A stretch of DNA of 64,000 nt from Chelonoidis abingdonii (GCF_003597395.2 NC_133778.1:15333508-15397507); one strand, 5' to 3'. Positions 34,555 through 46,540 are shown, counted from the first letter of the stretch. Made by a program: numbers and translations. Notes: generated by a model not told the origin, from the sequence alone.

Positions 34555-36872
34555 TCATTTAAACAACTCTGATTATGTGTTAATCTATTGATTCAATTTG
34601 TAGTGGTTCATGTGATCCATTATTTTGTCTAGCATAGGTTGGGGTTTCAGTTCATTTTGTTATGGTTCACACGTGCTCACTCCCACTGAGGTTTTAAAGA
34701 ATCACAAAACTCAAGCTAATTATCAGTTTGGGCCTGGTTTTGAATCCAAGCCAAACAAAATGATTTCACATGGTTTCTGCCTGCAACTAAAAAGTGGCCT
34801 AGGTTCTCCCAAAGCTCAGCAATTTATCTTTGAGCTAGTTCTGAGAGCCTCTGAACATGATTTAAGCTTCAGGGTCATAACAAACTTTGATAGCTCTGCT
34901 CAAATAACACAAAGCTAAAGAATTATAATGTATAACATCCAGTACTTTGCTATGCCAAGGGCTTTCAAACTATTAGTATTAAGCAGGGGCCATGTTTTAG
35001 AGGCTCAGAAGTTTTGGTTAGAAAAAGCTTCCAAATATTAGGATATTTTGGTGTATTTATGGGTACCCTATGTCTAGAAGTGAAGTCCCGCTGAAAAATA
35101 CATCAAAGAGAATCTTTCATCCAGCATTTCAATTCTTTTGCTTCTACTTCCTGTGGAAACTAGGAAGTATAGAGGTGTGGAGGGAAAGGAAGAACATTTA
35201 TCCCCATGAAAGTTGCTAACCTATCTAAATCCTGAGATTGCAGGTGAAGCTGACTAAAACAAAAGGCCACCTCCTCAGATGAGTGTGCGACTTCAAAAAA
35301 TAGAATTTAACTAGTCACAGAAGACAAAGAATGCAAAAAGAGGAATAGGGTCAAAACAAGGGAGCCAGGAGGGGACGCTAAACAGAGATTACTGACATCA
35401 TCCACAGTTCCAAAAGGGAATCCCAGGGGAGAGTGGACAGTGCCCAGAGGAAGTCTGATGGAAGCATGCATGAATGAAGCCTCACACTCAGATATCTGAC
35501 TTAGCTTCCTGTTCATGGATGGACAGCCACTTTGGCCAGTGCCAAGAGGAGATTGATGAGCAAGTCCTGCAGCTTGGTGGGGCACAGAGCATATCTAATA
35601 TTGTCAGAGAAGAATAGGTGAGGGGAGAAGGACAGTCAGAACCTCAATAAAAGGGGCTGTAGCCTGGCATACTGTAGGGGCAGGTGTCTGGAATTTTGAT
35701 GAACTGTCGCAACCATAAGTACTTGCAAGAGGTGCTAGATGGACATCACTGGAGACTAAAATATTTTTTCCAGAGAGCACTAAGCAAGCAGATGATTGCG
35801 TGTTTCCTCACCTGAGAAAGGGGATCGACTCTTTATCTGGAGAAAAGCGTATATCTACTCCTAGACTTCTCCAGTCATGTGCCAATGAGGCTGCCATTGC
35901 AGACCAATCACGGTGTGACTTTCTATTATGTGGACACTTAGCTAAACAAAACCGAACCGAGACCGCTACCACATGACAAAGCTCTCCATTGTTAGCTGCA
36001 TACAGCCACGACCAGCCTGGATTCAAATCAGTCAACTAGGTGTAAAATCTTCACTTCTCATTAGGAATCCCTTAAGCCACTGTATTCTAACCAAACTTTT
36101 TTGAACCTCAAAAGTTTGAGAGGTGTGGAGCCAATTTCTTTCCTGACAGAAAGTCTCACATTTCATAGGCTAAGTTACAAAACATTTCCTAGTGCTGTTA
36201 AAAATTGAGGTCCATGAATTTCAACTTTATTGAAGAATATAGCTGTTTGTGAGAGATTTAAGTTGATTTCAAGGCGCTAAGATAATATCGGTCAGAGCCA
36301 GAAATCTCTTGCTTAGTTCCGGTTAGAGTTTCTTTATAGCCATGTTGTTGATTTGTTTGTTTTGGCCATAGCATGTCTTTCTGCTTTTGCCCTCCTCCTG
36401 ATTTCCAAAATACCAGAAGATAATTAGACTGTCGGCAAACTAATGTTAACTTTGGTTTCTTTACATATCCAATTTCACAGGAAACTAAAATACTGTAATT
36501 TTATGCGCTACCTGCAATACAAATGTCTATTGATAGATGGCGCTATGTACACAGAGTTTATTTTTCAAGTAAATGTATAGCAATGCATTCATATTTTAAA
36601 AACAGAATTTTAGTCAAAAGTGTTACAGTTCAAGGTTGTTTTGATGTAAAGAGATGCCCCAAATTAAGACCCTAGAGCCAAAGAAACCCCAAATTTAGAG
36701 GGACTATGTCAGAATCCAGATCTGGAAAGGAGTACAGATTTTACGACTTGTTCCCGTCTTTATACTGGGCCAAACCAGAACCATACACCAAGCACCCTCC
36801 ACACATTAGGGAAGTCAAAATCTAGACTTGGATCTGAATGCCCAGGTCAGGCACGTCTTTACTGATAAGATA
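34555..36872. other. Unassigned non-coding stretch
   Basis: No gene, RNA or named repeat supported over 2.3 kb. Open frames on both strands are short and motif-free. Confidence 0.4.
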
Positions 36873-37225
36873 ATTAGAGCTGGTTTAATTTTTCATCAGA
36901 AAGCTTTTTCAGTGAAGGATGGGATAGACTTGGCTCTTCGGCCTAAATGCAACAAAAATAAAAAATATTCATTTAATTCCGTTCAAAATTTTAAAAGGTT
37001 CTGTTTCAATTGCATTTTTGGTTTTTGTGTTCCATGTTTTTGACTTTTTTTTTAACCCCCTCTGCATACGGGAGGAAAACACAGGGGAAGTATAAGAGAA
37101 ACAGGGTTAAGAAAACTAAACAACCCCTCTATTGAATTTTATTTCCATTCTGATTCAAATGAAAGTGAAACTTTCAGTTCAAATCAAATTTAAAATATTA
37201 GTTTGTTTCAATGAAAAAATAAGGA
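36873..37225 (+). mobile_element. TTAGAGCTG-family element
   Basis: Starts TTAGAGCTGGTTTAATTTTTC. The interior is rich in CAAAATTTT and GTTTTTG words, with inverted copies near the right end (GAAACTTTCAGTTC, AATATTAGTTTG). The right end is not well defined. Same family as 8242 and 12060-12619. No coding capacity. Confidence 0.5.
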
Positions 37226-37484
37226 TTCTATGATTTTTAAGTGTAATTTCTTTCAATATTCTGTAGAAAATACTTCTTTTCTGATCAACCTCAAATACAT
37301 GTACATATCGCACTCCAGTCCCATACATTGTACTTCCAATGGCAAGGACAGCAGAACCAAGTATTTAAACAATATTGGCACACATAATACACAAAGTCTT
37401 CCATTTACATTTAGATATTGACCAAGTTCTGGCCATGAGTCTCTTAGTAGAGCAAGGGAAAGTGACAAGATGATACCCCCAAAA
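37226..37484. other. Unassigned short stretch
   Basis: Nothing recognised. Confidence 0.35.
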
Positions 37485-38470
37485 TACGCAAGTAGTAAAC
37501 TCTTCTACACACCCTCCCTCCTCATGGCTGACATCCCTTTGTGGGTGGGCATGGCATAGCAGCTTTCCTGTCTAGCACCCTCTGCCAGGGCCTGTCCTCT
37601 ACTGAGATTTGGCCAGGTCAGATTTAAGTCCACCTCTTCTGGGGTAACAGAAAATCTAACAAATAGCCCAATGTTGTCACAAAAGGTCTTCAGCCCCAAC
37701 TGAGGCCTATGATCCTCACGTCCCTCTCTGTTCTCTCATTCATTCTTAGCTGCTTCCCAGCGGCCTTCACACCTTCCCAGGGGCTGGTACAGGAGGCCAG
37801 GTCCTCCCACGACACTGGGTTCCTGTCTAGAGACCCTAAAACTAGCATCCAAGGTCTGCTCCATTACTGCTACCTACCATAGTCTGTTAGCTGGCCTCCC
37901 CCACAGGGTGCAAGTTCACTCTTCTTCCAGGGCCAGGACTCACCAGGCTCTCCCCTGGCAATAAATCCCCAGCCAAGAATGTAAACTGAAACCAACTTCC
38001 ACTCTCTTGGGGATTGACCTTTCATGCCTCTTAAATTCTCCTTGAGCCGATCCTCTGCTGAGCACCTCCCAGTGCTCCATGGGAAACCCCAACCCTGCCC
38101 TTTTTTCAGGGTACCTCACCACCAGAGCTTGCCCCACACCTCTGCTGGTCTCCTATCAGACTCCTCTACTTAGAAGAGAATCCCAGGGCCAAGTCTTTCC
38201 ATGGGCTCCCTCCCAGTCTCAGGTCCCAGAGGGGAACTGCAGCATTCTTCCCCTCTCTGGGTAGGTCCTGTACCAGCACCTGGGAAGGAGACAAAGATGA
38301 TTGAGAGCCCTGAGCAAAGGGATACAAGGACTACAAAACTCCCCCCCATAGCCTCTCTCTACCGTGGGCTTCCTCTCTTTGTACTAGCACCAGTTCCACC
38401 CTCATGGGGTTCCTGAATAATTAGGCCTGGCTCCAGCTCCAGTTAACCCTTTCATTACATGTATGGGGTG
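37485..38470 (-). mobile_element. Probable LTR-like repeat, inverted
   Basis: A GC-richer, pyrimidine-rich block with sharp composition edges, containing CCTCTGCCAGGGCCTGTCC, CTTCCCAGGGGCTGGTACAGG and GGCCAGGACTCACCAGGCTC. The style matches the R/U5 part of turtle LTRs read backwards. I could not define ends or a duplication, so this is an inference from composition and memory. Confidence 0.35.
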
Positions 38471-39403
38471 AACACACTACCACAGAGAGGGATACAAACA
38501 AGATATCGTTAACAGAGCAAAGTGCTTTTGGTGGGCAGTGCATCAAGAACACATCAGGTAAATGGGGTTGGTGGGGGGGTTGAAAGGACAGTTCTGTAAA
38601 TGAATAAAGTTGAAACATGCAAGAGTAACAAATTTCAGATGTTTTAAAAACGTTATTCTTGTGAAATGCACGAGAAAAAAGGCTGGTATTTGGATTCCAA
38701 TTATCTTTGTGCTATAAAGAAGTAGCTGCAAGCAGGGTATGTAAGAAGTTAGAACACATCCCTACATGAGCTCCACAGCACCATAATTTCTGTTGCCTCA
38801 CAAAGATACTTTCTTGCTCACACAGACTAGAAGCAGCTACTAAGACAGGCAGTGTCACTAGCGATGTGTTTTTTCCCCAGCAAGAGGAAATCAGAAATAA
38901 AGTAAATGTGTTATCCTAACACCTGCCTTTGACCTACTGTACAAAATTCAGAATTGGGGGGCCCATCTAATGTGGCCAATATCCTGATTTGGGAAAATGC
39001 ACCAGGATAAAATGTGACTGGCAGGGAATGAGAGCAACTGCAGTATAGTGTCTGTAGAATCAGCGCAAATAGTAGGTTTCTAGTACAGTAAGGTGATCTC
39101 CAATATTTTTATAGCAGTCGGCACCTGGCATGAGATGGATGAACAGCAGTGGTTCTTAGCAGTTATTGTCCAGTGGTATAGAGTATGAATAAAACTGTGG
39201 AATGTTCCTTTCTCTATTGCAGGAGGCAGTAGTGAAACAACTCCAGTAGTTGTGAGGCCTTGGCCTGCAAGTGGACCTGGCTAGAAAGTGGCAGGGCATA
39301 GTATGGCATTACCAGAAGGTACACAGAATAGATGCACCCACACTAGACATAGCAGACTGATCACAGCTGGTTGCAAATCAATAGTGTAGCAGAGTATGCT
39401 CGG
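38471..39403. other. Unassigned non-coding stretch
   Basis: Nothing recognised. Confidence 0.4.
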
Positions 39404-39485
39404 TAGAGCCCTGCGTGGATACAAAATTTGGATCCAGATCCATCCCCAGATATAAAGCAGATATCCACAGATTTGCAGGGCTGTA
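39404..39485. mobile_element. 82-bp inverted-repeat mini-element
   Basis: TA-GAGCCCTGC at the left and GCAGGGCTG-TA at the right give a nearly perfect terminal inverted repeat bounded by TA on both sides. The interior has GATATCCACAGATTTG-like text. It is the remnant or a minimal copy of a TA-inserting MITE. Confidence 0.6.
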
Positions 39486-40561
39486 CTACTCAGAACAAGC
39501 ACAGAGCATACCAGCATGACTGATTCCAGCACAGCAGAGAGCAAAGCACCAGTTTAGATGGGATTAGATCACGTTGAAAGTCAGTCAGAGAATGCCACAC
39601 AAAGCAGGCTACAGGACTGATACTATTTGTCATCGCAGAGAGCAGCACTAAGCAGCTGCATCCCAAAGGTCATCAGCAAGGAGAGGCTACTTGATTTTGT
39701 TTGTTTCCATTTTATATGGTTATCAGTGCCCAGGTGGGTTCTGGCAGCAACACTAGCATTATATAGGACCAGATTAATCCATCATTGTGCCCCAGGCAGC
39801 CCCTGCCAGCCCAGGACTAGGGTGGCAACCTCAGGAGGAAGAAAAAAAAGACACTGGCCTATGGTTTTGGAAAACCCCCTCACTACAAATTTGGGCCCAA
39901 AGCATGTGGCTAATTTACAGTGCTGATTACGAGAAAATAAAATGACACTGCCTGGTTGAGAGAGTTCATTGCATTTCTTTCAGGGACTCAAGAGACCCTC
40001 AAAGAAAACGCTACCAAAAGAGCATTGATTCAACCTGTGTTTAAACAATGTCAAATGTCAACTTTGGGTGGCATTGAAGATCATGATTAAGGGCATATTT
40101 AAGAATATTTTAACTTTCTTGAGGATGTGTCACTTTTAACTTCATCTCTGAAAAAGACCGTTTGGCCAAGTATTCACACCATTATGACTGTTTTCAGTCA
40201 TTGGGCTCCTCCATTGGAGAGTCCCTCATAACGCTAAAGATTACACTTCCATTAAGGAAAGGAACACCAAGATAAATGGGAAAGCAAAGTCAGCACTAGT
40301 TCTATACCACTGAAGAGAACAATCAGCAGAATACTGGATGTCTCAAAAATGGTAGCGGGGGCCTACGATGGTGAACACTCACCTCTCATGAGCCCCCCCT
40401 GTTGGGCACTCTCTTTTCACAGTGCCCCCTATCAGCTTCTGCAGTGGCTCAGCCCTCTGGCCAAGTCACACACAGTCAACACATGAACAAATAAACTCCT
40501 TCTAGGGTAAAAAGTCCAACAGGGCCTGTCCCTGTGCCCTTGGTAATGTCTGCAGCCCTGT
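39486..40561. other. Unassigned; includes an unknown repeat next to the 40.6 kb coding segment
   Basis: About 40357-40560 (from TAGCGGGGGCCTACGATGG to GTAATGTCTGCAGCCCTGTC) has LTR-like composition and ends exactly where the coding homology at 40562 begins, so it probably interrupts that coding element. The part before it shows nothing I can name. Confidence 0.4.
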
Positions 40562-41302
40562 CTTTGGGCTCTCTTGCTTGGTCTGCAGACTGGATACACA
40601 AAGTACTGCTGTTTTCTCTGCGAATGGGATAGTTGTGCAAGAGATTCCCACTACATCAAGAAAGATTGGCCACTCTGACAGTCATTGGAGCCTGGGAGGA
40701 AAAGTGTTCAGCATCCACCACTTGTTGAATCAAGGAAGATTTTGTTACCACCCTTACACATCAAGCTGGGTCTGATGAAGAACTTTGTCAAGGCCATTGA
40801 CAAAACACAAGCAGCTTTCAAGTACCTCCGTGGAAAATTTCCAAGGTTAAGTGAAGCTAAGATAAAGGAAGGTGTCTTTGTTGGTCCTCAGATTCGTGAA
40901 CTTCTTCGAGATGATGCATTTGACCATGCACTGCGTGGCAAGGAAAAGACGGCATGGAAAGCCTTCCAGTTAGTGGCAATAAATTTTCTCGGAAACAACA
41001 AGGCAGACAACTACAGGTTGTTGGTGGAAAACCTCCTCAAGGCATACAAAAGCCTTGGTTGCAACATGTCACTAAAGATACATTTTTTGCACTCTCATCT
41101 AGATTTTTTTCCACCGAACTGCGGAGCAGTGAGCGACGAGCACGGCGAGCGATTTCACCAGGACATTGCAACAATGGAGAAACGCTATCAGGGCAAATGG
41201 AGCCCATCAATGCTTGCAGACTATTGCTGGACAGTGACAAGAGATGCTCCATTTAATGAATACAAGAGACAAGCCAAGAAGCGCCAAGTAGACACTGAAT
41301 AG
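40562..41302 (+). pseudogene. Broken member of an uncharacterised multicopy animal protein family, probably mobile-element derived
   Basis: One continuous frame runs from about 40562 to a TAA-type stop region at 41300-41302, interrupted once by TGA at 40676-40678. Before the stop it reads LLLGLQTGYTKYCCFLCEWD, with a CC..C cluster; after it LLPPLHIKLGLMKNF, then SLKIHFLHSHLDFFP and DEHGERFHQDI near the C-terminus. The first Met after the stop is at 40775 and would leave 175 residues. I recall close relatives as repeated 'hypothetical' proteins in insects, cnidarians and other animals, which points to a transposable element or something carried by one. No function is known to me. His/Glu/Asp-rich conserved blocks suggest an enzyme, but that is inference. 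A polyadenylation signal (AATAAA, 41345-41350) follows by 43 bp. Confidence 0.7.
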
Positions 41303-41344
41303 GACTAAACTATGTACATAATAGTTTTTTGCCTTTTGTTTCAT

Positions 41345-41350
41345 AATAAA
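41345..41350 (+). terminator. AATAAA polyadenylation signal after the 40.6 kb coding segment
   Basis: Canonical hexamer 43 bp downstream of the stop codon. It is consistent with a former transcription unit ending here, though the hexamer also occurs by chance in AT-rich DNA. Confidence 0.4.
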
Positions 41351-41689
41351 TTTTATTTATATAACCCTTTTGCTGATTTTTAAAGTGTTACATAAACAGG
41401 ACAGGTGAAATATTCTCATGTAAAGCAACCATAAACACATGAAAAGACCTAGGTTTACAATTTATGATTAAAACTCTACTATCTACACAATATACATAGA
41501 CATAAAATGTAAAAACTTAAATATCTTAGAAACAGTAGCCAATCAGTTGTTTGAATCATCATATTTGAATTCAGCACATCAAAATACATAATAAATACCA
41601 CACTTTATCTCTGAAGCAGGCGACTTCTCAAAAATTGTAGACCAGTGTAATCATTACTGCCATTGCTGTTTCCTGGGCCACTTCCCATA
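41351..41689. other. Unassigned short stretch
   Basis: AT-rich, no recognised content. The last 25 bp (CCTGGGCCACTTCCCATATAG) appear to belong to the repeat into which the following LTR was inserted. Confidence 0.4.
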
Positions 41690-41694
41690 TAGCC

Positions 41695-42504
41695 TGTCAG
41701 GGTTTCCTCCCCACTCTGAACTCTGGGATACAGATATGGGGACCCTCATGAAAGACCCCCTAAGCTTATTTCTACTAGCTTAGGTTAAAAACTTCCCCAA
41801 GGCACAAATTCTTCCTTGTCCTTGGATGGTATTACTGCCACTACCAAGTGAGTTAGACAAAGATTCAGGAAAAGGACCACTTGGAGTTCCTGTTCCCCCA
41901 AAATATCCCCCCAAGCCCTTTCACCCCTTTTCCTGGGGAGGCTTGAGAATAATCTACCAACCAACCAGGTAACCAAGGTGAGCACAGACCAAACCCTGGG
42001 GTTGTTAGGATACTAAGAACCAATCAGGTTCTTAAAAGCAGAACTTTATTATAAAGAAAAAAGTAAAAGAAGCATCTCTGTAAAATCAGGATGGAAGGAA
42101 ATTTTACAGTGTAGTAAGAGTTAAAACACAGAGGTTTCCCCTCAAGGCAAAACTTTAAAGTTACAAAAAAACAGGAATAAACCTCCCTCTTAGCATATGG
42201 AAAATCCACAAGCTAAAACAAAAGATAATCTAACACAATTCCTTGCTTTACTTACAATTTTTATAATCTTAGATGCTTATTTCAGGTAGGGTTTTAGGAG
42301 AGGTTTTTTCTCTGCCTGGTCCCTCTCTCTGTCCCGAGAGAGCACAACAAAGAGAACACAAACAAAACCTCCCCCCACAGATATGAAAGGATCTTCTTCC
42401 CTTACTGGTCCTTTTGGTCAGGTGCCAGCCAGGTTATTTGAGCTTTTTAATTCCTTACAGGTAAGGAGGGATTTTATGCTACCCTTAGCTTTATGTTTAT
42501 GACA
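41695..42504 (-). mobile_element. Solo LTR, family A copy 3, inverted, with 5-bp target duplication
   Basis: 810 bp. The plus strand starts TGTCAGGGTTTCC and ends TTTATGACA, so the LTR itself reads TGTCATAAAC...CCCTGACA on the minus strand. A perfect TAGCC repeat flanks it at 41690-41694 and 42505-42509. AATAAA lies on the minus strand at 42045-42050, just before TTAAGAACCTGATTGG, the block shared with copies 1 and 2. It lacks the tandem expansion of copies 1 and 2, so it is the shortest. Confidence 0.9.
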
Positions 42505-42509
42505 TAGCC

Positions 42510-43849
42510 CCTTCCACTTCACCCTTACCTCAGGATCCTCTGTTTGTTTCCTGCTTGAGCAGCATCTCTCCCAAGCCTCCTCACCTACAGAGTCTCACAA
42601 CCTTCTGGTTCCTGCTCAAGTCCTGCAGCGCCTTTTAACTGAGCTCCCTTTCTGGGGTGGGCCGTGGTAGGCAGGCCCTCTCAGAGGTCCAGAGAAGCCT
42701 GGGCCACTTCCAGATTTTGAGGCCCGTAGCCATAATAAAAATAAAAAATGACGACACATGGTCTAATCTTGTGCCATCAGAACCGATATATTTTTATTAA
42801 TATTTATGAACATTTTTAACTCTTGACTATGACAAAATCTCTATCAGTTAACAAAAAAAATTATGTCTTTTACCAAATCACATTTCTTATTTGCTTAAAT
42901 TGCAGCTGTAAGCTGAGAGAGTGTGTCACATTTTGGTTTGAGAGGGATGCGCATAAAAACAAGTTGTGAAACCTACCAAATGCCAAAAAATTAACAGGTG
43001 TCTAAATCTGAGGCCCCCTTTGAGCTTGAGGCCCAGGCCAAGTGGGCCTCCTGGCCCCCCCTCTGATTGGCCCTGGTGGTAGGACCACAAGGCCTCCAGC
43101 AACAGTTCACCCCATCACAGGTTCACAGACTTCCACCTCTGGGTTCCTCTCCAAGCTAAAGTTGGGATTTTCAAAAGCACTCAAGCCCAGATCTTCAAAT
43201 TTCTATGGGAGTTAGGTATCTAATACCTCTGAAGATCCGAGTCTCAGCGTTAACCATGGGCAGCAGGTATAACAGGCATGGTGAGGCTCTACCTCTCCTG
43301 GCACTGCGGGGGCCACTGGACTCCCAGCTGCGGGATTTGGCGGGGAAATTTTTGTTTTATTATGCTCCATGCAGGTTCCAGGGAAGCTGAGGAGATGTTA
43401 TGTGCTATTTAGCTTCCTGGGTTCATCAGTAATCTTCCTGGACTTAAGAGAGATTACTTATGAACCCAAGAAGCTGAGCAGCAAATACCACCTCCTCAGA
43501 CACCGTGGAACCTGCATCGGGCATATCAAAAGCTTCTTCGCGAGAGTGAAAGCTTTTCCCCAGGGCTGCTTGGGGTCTGGGGAGGCACAGTGTGGCTGGC
43601 TTGGGGCTCTGAGGGGAGGGACGCTCAGGGCTCCTCCAGGCTGGGGGGCGAGGGAGCTCATGGCTCCAGCCATGGAGGGGGGATGGAAGGGGCTTAGCCA
43701 GGGGCTAGCCTCCCCAAAGGGGAGCCCCACCCACTGCCCATTGTTTTAACCTAACTTTTTTTCCACTGAAGTCAATGGAAGTGTTGTTACCTGGGATTCT
43801 TTCAACCCAAAGCTCTTAGTAACTTTTACTCTGTGCAAGGTGGTGCCAG
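42510..43849. other. Repeat-rich, unclassified
   Basis: 42510-42717 and about 43070-43140 look like pieces of one LTR-like repeat, separated by an AT-rich insert that starts GAGGCCCGTAGCCATAATA and ends CTCTGATTGGCCCTGG. 43160-43240 is the ancient TTTTCAAAAGCACT-type repeat. The 126-codon frame at 43369-43749 is GC-driven and has no motif I recognise. Confidence 0.4.
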
Positions 43850-44460
43850 GAAATAAATCAGGGAGACACGGCTGTCTGGCCGATAGATGGCTGGCACAAA
43901 CAGGACAATGCAAGAGTGTTTTCACTTAAAGCCAAACTTTACTTAGTCTCAAGCACTTACACACATCCACAGCAGGTTAGGAAAACACCCTCAACCCTCT
44001 ATAATTACCAAAGCTGAGTGTGGTTCTCGAGTGGCACAGCGGTAGCCCGGGGAACACAAGATGCATCCAGAGGGAGAAACCAGTCCAACTACCTCAAACT
44101 TTTTCCCTTTATTTATACATAGTAATACAATGACATGTCCCTCAAAGAAACTTGCTAAACAAGCAGTTCCAATGGTCAAGCAAGAGGTTTTCTTATTATT
44201 ATTGATTAACCAAGTGTGTTTTTTTCCCCAGAGTTTGCAGCCTTGAGACCCTATTAGACACATTCCTGAGGGCACATTCTGCTCTTCTAAAATGCACATA
44301 TCAGCAATTTCAACACAATTCTTATCAGGAAGGACGCAGAGGTCAAGACGCCCTTTCTGTGGTCACCCAAAACCCCCTCTCCTCCTTCCTTGGTTAAGCT
44401 AAACCTGCTGCATGACCACTTTACGGTCTGGTGACTTGGCTGCTTTTAGCAATACACAAT
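43850..44460 (-). mobile_element. Probable inverted LTR-like repeat
   Basis: The composition and the order of features (GC-rich R-like part on the left, a minus-strand polyadenylation-like AATAAA region near 44110, then GGTTAAGCTAAACCTGCTGC) suggest another LTR on the minus strand. No target duplication found. Low certainty. Confidence 0.3.
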
Positions 44461-45099
44461 AGTGGTTTCAGGCACTTTACTAGTTTGCCAAAATCTCCCT
44501 GTACATTTTTACCATTTTTTTTAATGAAAGCAGAGTTAGACCAGTATAGAATAGCTTTGAAAACCCCACCTTAGGCTGGAGATTACTCAAGTAAAAATGT
44601 CAATGATATAAGTGTCTGTGTGTACACACAAAAGTCCCCAGATGCACGCTTCTTTGAAAGTCAGAACATAAAGGAGTTAAGGTGCAACACAATCTTAACT
44701 CTGCCCCTTTGTGTATGTACTACAGTAGTGTTTAATTACATGATCACATGCTATTTCTTCTATAGTGCTACATAATATTGTACTTTCTTCCTACAATTTT
44801 AAATATAGATATGTAGTGTCTTCTTACAGTTTGTTCATACTTTTACATTTACACTGGGCAAAATTCTGCTCTCAGGTGTATCAGTGGGAATCCAGATTAA
44901 CCCCACTGAAGTCAAAAAGTTGAAATTTTGGCTCTATTAAGTCAAAGGCAAAACTCCCATTGATTTCAGTAAGGCCAGTTTTTCATCCAAAGGAGTTATT
45001 CCAGATTTACAGCATTCTAACTGACAGCAGAGTTTGGCCCATTAATTTAATTGTTATAATGGTCCAACATGTTGTCACCAATTTAGACTTTTTATTATA
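44461..45099. other. Unassigned non-coding stretch
   Basis: 44860-45030 contains words typical of an old dispersed repeat (AATTCTGCTCTCAGGTGTA, AAAACTCCCATTGATTTCAG). No gene. Confidence 0.4.
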
Positions 45100-45104
45100 T
45101 ATAG

Positions 45105-45738
45105 TGTGACAAAGTTCCTCATCTACCTTGGTGGGTCCTGCGCTTATTTGGCAGATTTGCTCACCTCAGTGATCTTCCCCACAGTCTGGGTCAACTTAGT
45201 CTAGGTCAACTTTGCCTGTGTCTGATCAGGAGTTGGGAGGTTTGGGGGGAACCCAGGCCCACCCTCTACTCCAGGTTCCAGCCCAGAGCCCTGTGGATCG
45301 CAGCTGTCTATAGTGCCTCCTGAAACAGCTGCATGACAGCTACAGCTCCCTGGGCTACTTCCCCATGGCCTCCTCCAAACACCTTCTTTATCCTCACCAC
45401 AGGACCTTCCTCCTGGTGTCTGATAACGCTTGTACTCTTCAGTCCTCTAGCAGCACACCCACACCCACACCCACACCCACACCCACACTTCCTCTCCTCC
45501 GGCTCCCCCCCTGACTGGAGTGAGCTCCTTTTTAAACCCAGGTGCCCTGATTAGCCTGCCTTTATTGGCTGCAGGTGTTCTAATCAGCCTGCCTGCCTTA
45601 ATTGGTTCTAGCAGGTTCCTGATTACTCTAGTGCAGCCCCTGCACTGGTCACTCAGGGAACAGAAAACTACTCACCTAGTGACCAGTATATTTGCCCTCT
45701 ACCAGACTCCTGTACCCCACTGGCCTGGGTCTGTCACA
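45105..45738 (+). mobile_element. Solo LTR, family B copy 2, uninterrupted
   Basis: 634 bp from TGTGACAAAGTTCC to GGTCTGTCACA, with a 7-bp terminal inverted repeat. Flanked by ATAG at 45101-45104 and 45739-45742, a 4-bp target duplication like the AAAC of copy 1. It supplies the full reference for what was lost at 25.07-28.64 kb. A CACACC microsatellite lies inside. No retroviral genes. Confidence 0.9.
45452..45488. repeat. (CACACC)n microsatellite inside an LTR
   Basis: About six tandem CACACC hexamers. The corresponding position of copy 1 is lost in the LINE insertion, so whether the run predates insertion is unknown. Confidence 0.9.
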
Positions 45739-45784
45739 ATAGTCTCTGAAGAATGTATCTGAACTGTGTTAGCACCACAATTCA

Positions 45785-46540
45785 ATGGAATGTATAAAGC
45801 CCACGCAGGTTAGCCAGGGGTTAACGGGAGCCTGAACCCAATCAGGTCACTTTGTGGCACCTGAAAGGGTGTTAGGACTAACTGATGATCAAACCCAGCT
45901 GGGAAAGAGTTGTCTTTATAAAGGAAGGAGCAGAGCATGAGGAGGTTATTGATGGGAGTAGTAGGTGAGAGAAGCCTAGAAATGCTGAAGTAAGAGCAGG
46001 AAAGAACTTTGTAGGCTATAGGCTGAGCCCTAGGAAGAAGGGTGTTAGAGTGGGAAGGATGCTCTAGAAGCTGAAGGTTTTAGGGAAAACCTCTAGAGGA
46101 AGGGAAAACCCTGACCACTCCATGGCAGAGACTATAGTAGATGGTGATTCTTGTTGCAGTGGACCTCAAACAGAGCTTAATAGAGACCTGAGCCGGAAGG
46201 ACTACTAAGAGGGAAGGAGACAAGAGGCTGGTAAAGTACTAGGAGTTTAAAGGACCTCTCATTTAAATATTTCTAGTTACCCTGAATAGCTGATGTTGAA
46301 GATCCTGGGTGAGGACATGTGGATCTTCAGGGGCTGAAGAAGTATTGTTTTATGTCTACTTGGCATTAAAGTACCCCAAAAGGACTGTGGAACTCAATTG
46401 TGCTCTGGCCAGAAGGCTGAATCATGAGAAGAAGTGGACCACAACAGGACTGGAGCATCTCGTGGCATAGGGCCCTAGAGAAGGTGAGCTTCTACGCCAT
46501 GCCTGGCCACAAGGGGATACACCTTCACTGAGTCCACTCT
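45785..46540 (+). mobile_element. Probable LTR, family E
   Basis: Opens with AAAGCCCACGCAGGTTAGCC, has CAGGTCACTTTGTGGCACC and a TATA box TTTATAAAGG near 45915, then purine-rich R/U5-like text and the phrase CCACAAGGGGATACACC near 46510. The order fits an LTR. Neither end shows a clean TG...CA with duplication, so limits are approximate. It starts only about 45 bp after the family B LTR. Confidence 0.5.

Noticed and set aside
43369..43749. A 126-codon plus-strand frame with a matching minus-strand frame
   Set aside because: GC-driven, Gly/Ala/Pro-rich in both directions with no motif, in a region that looks repeat-derived.
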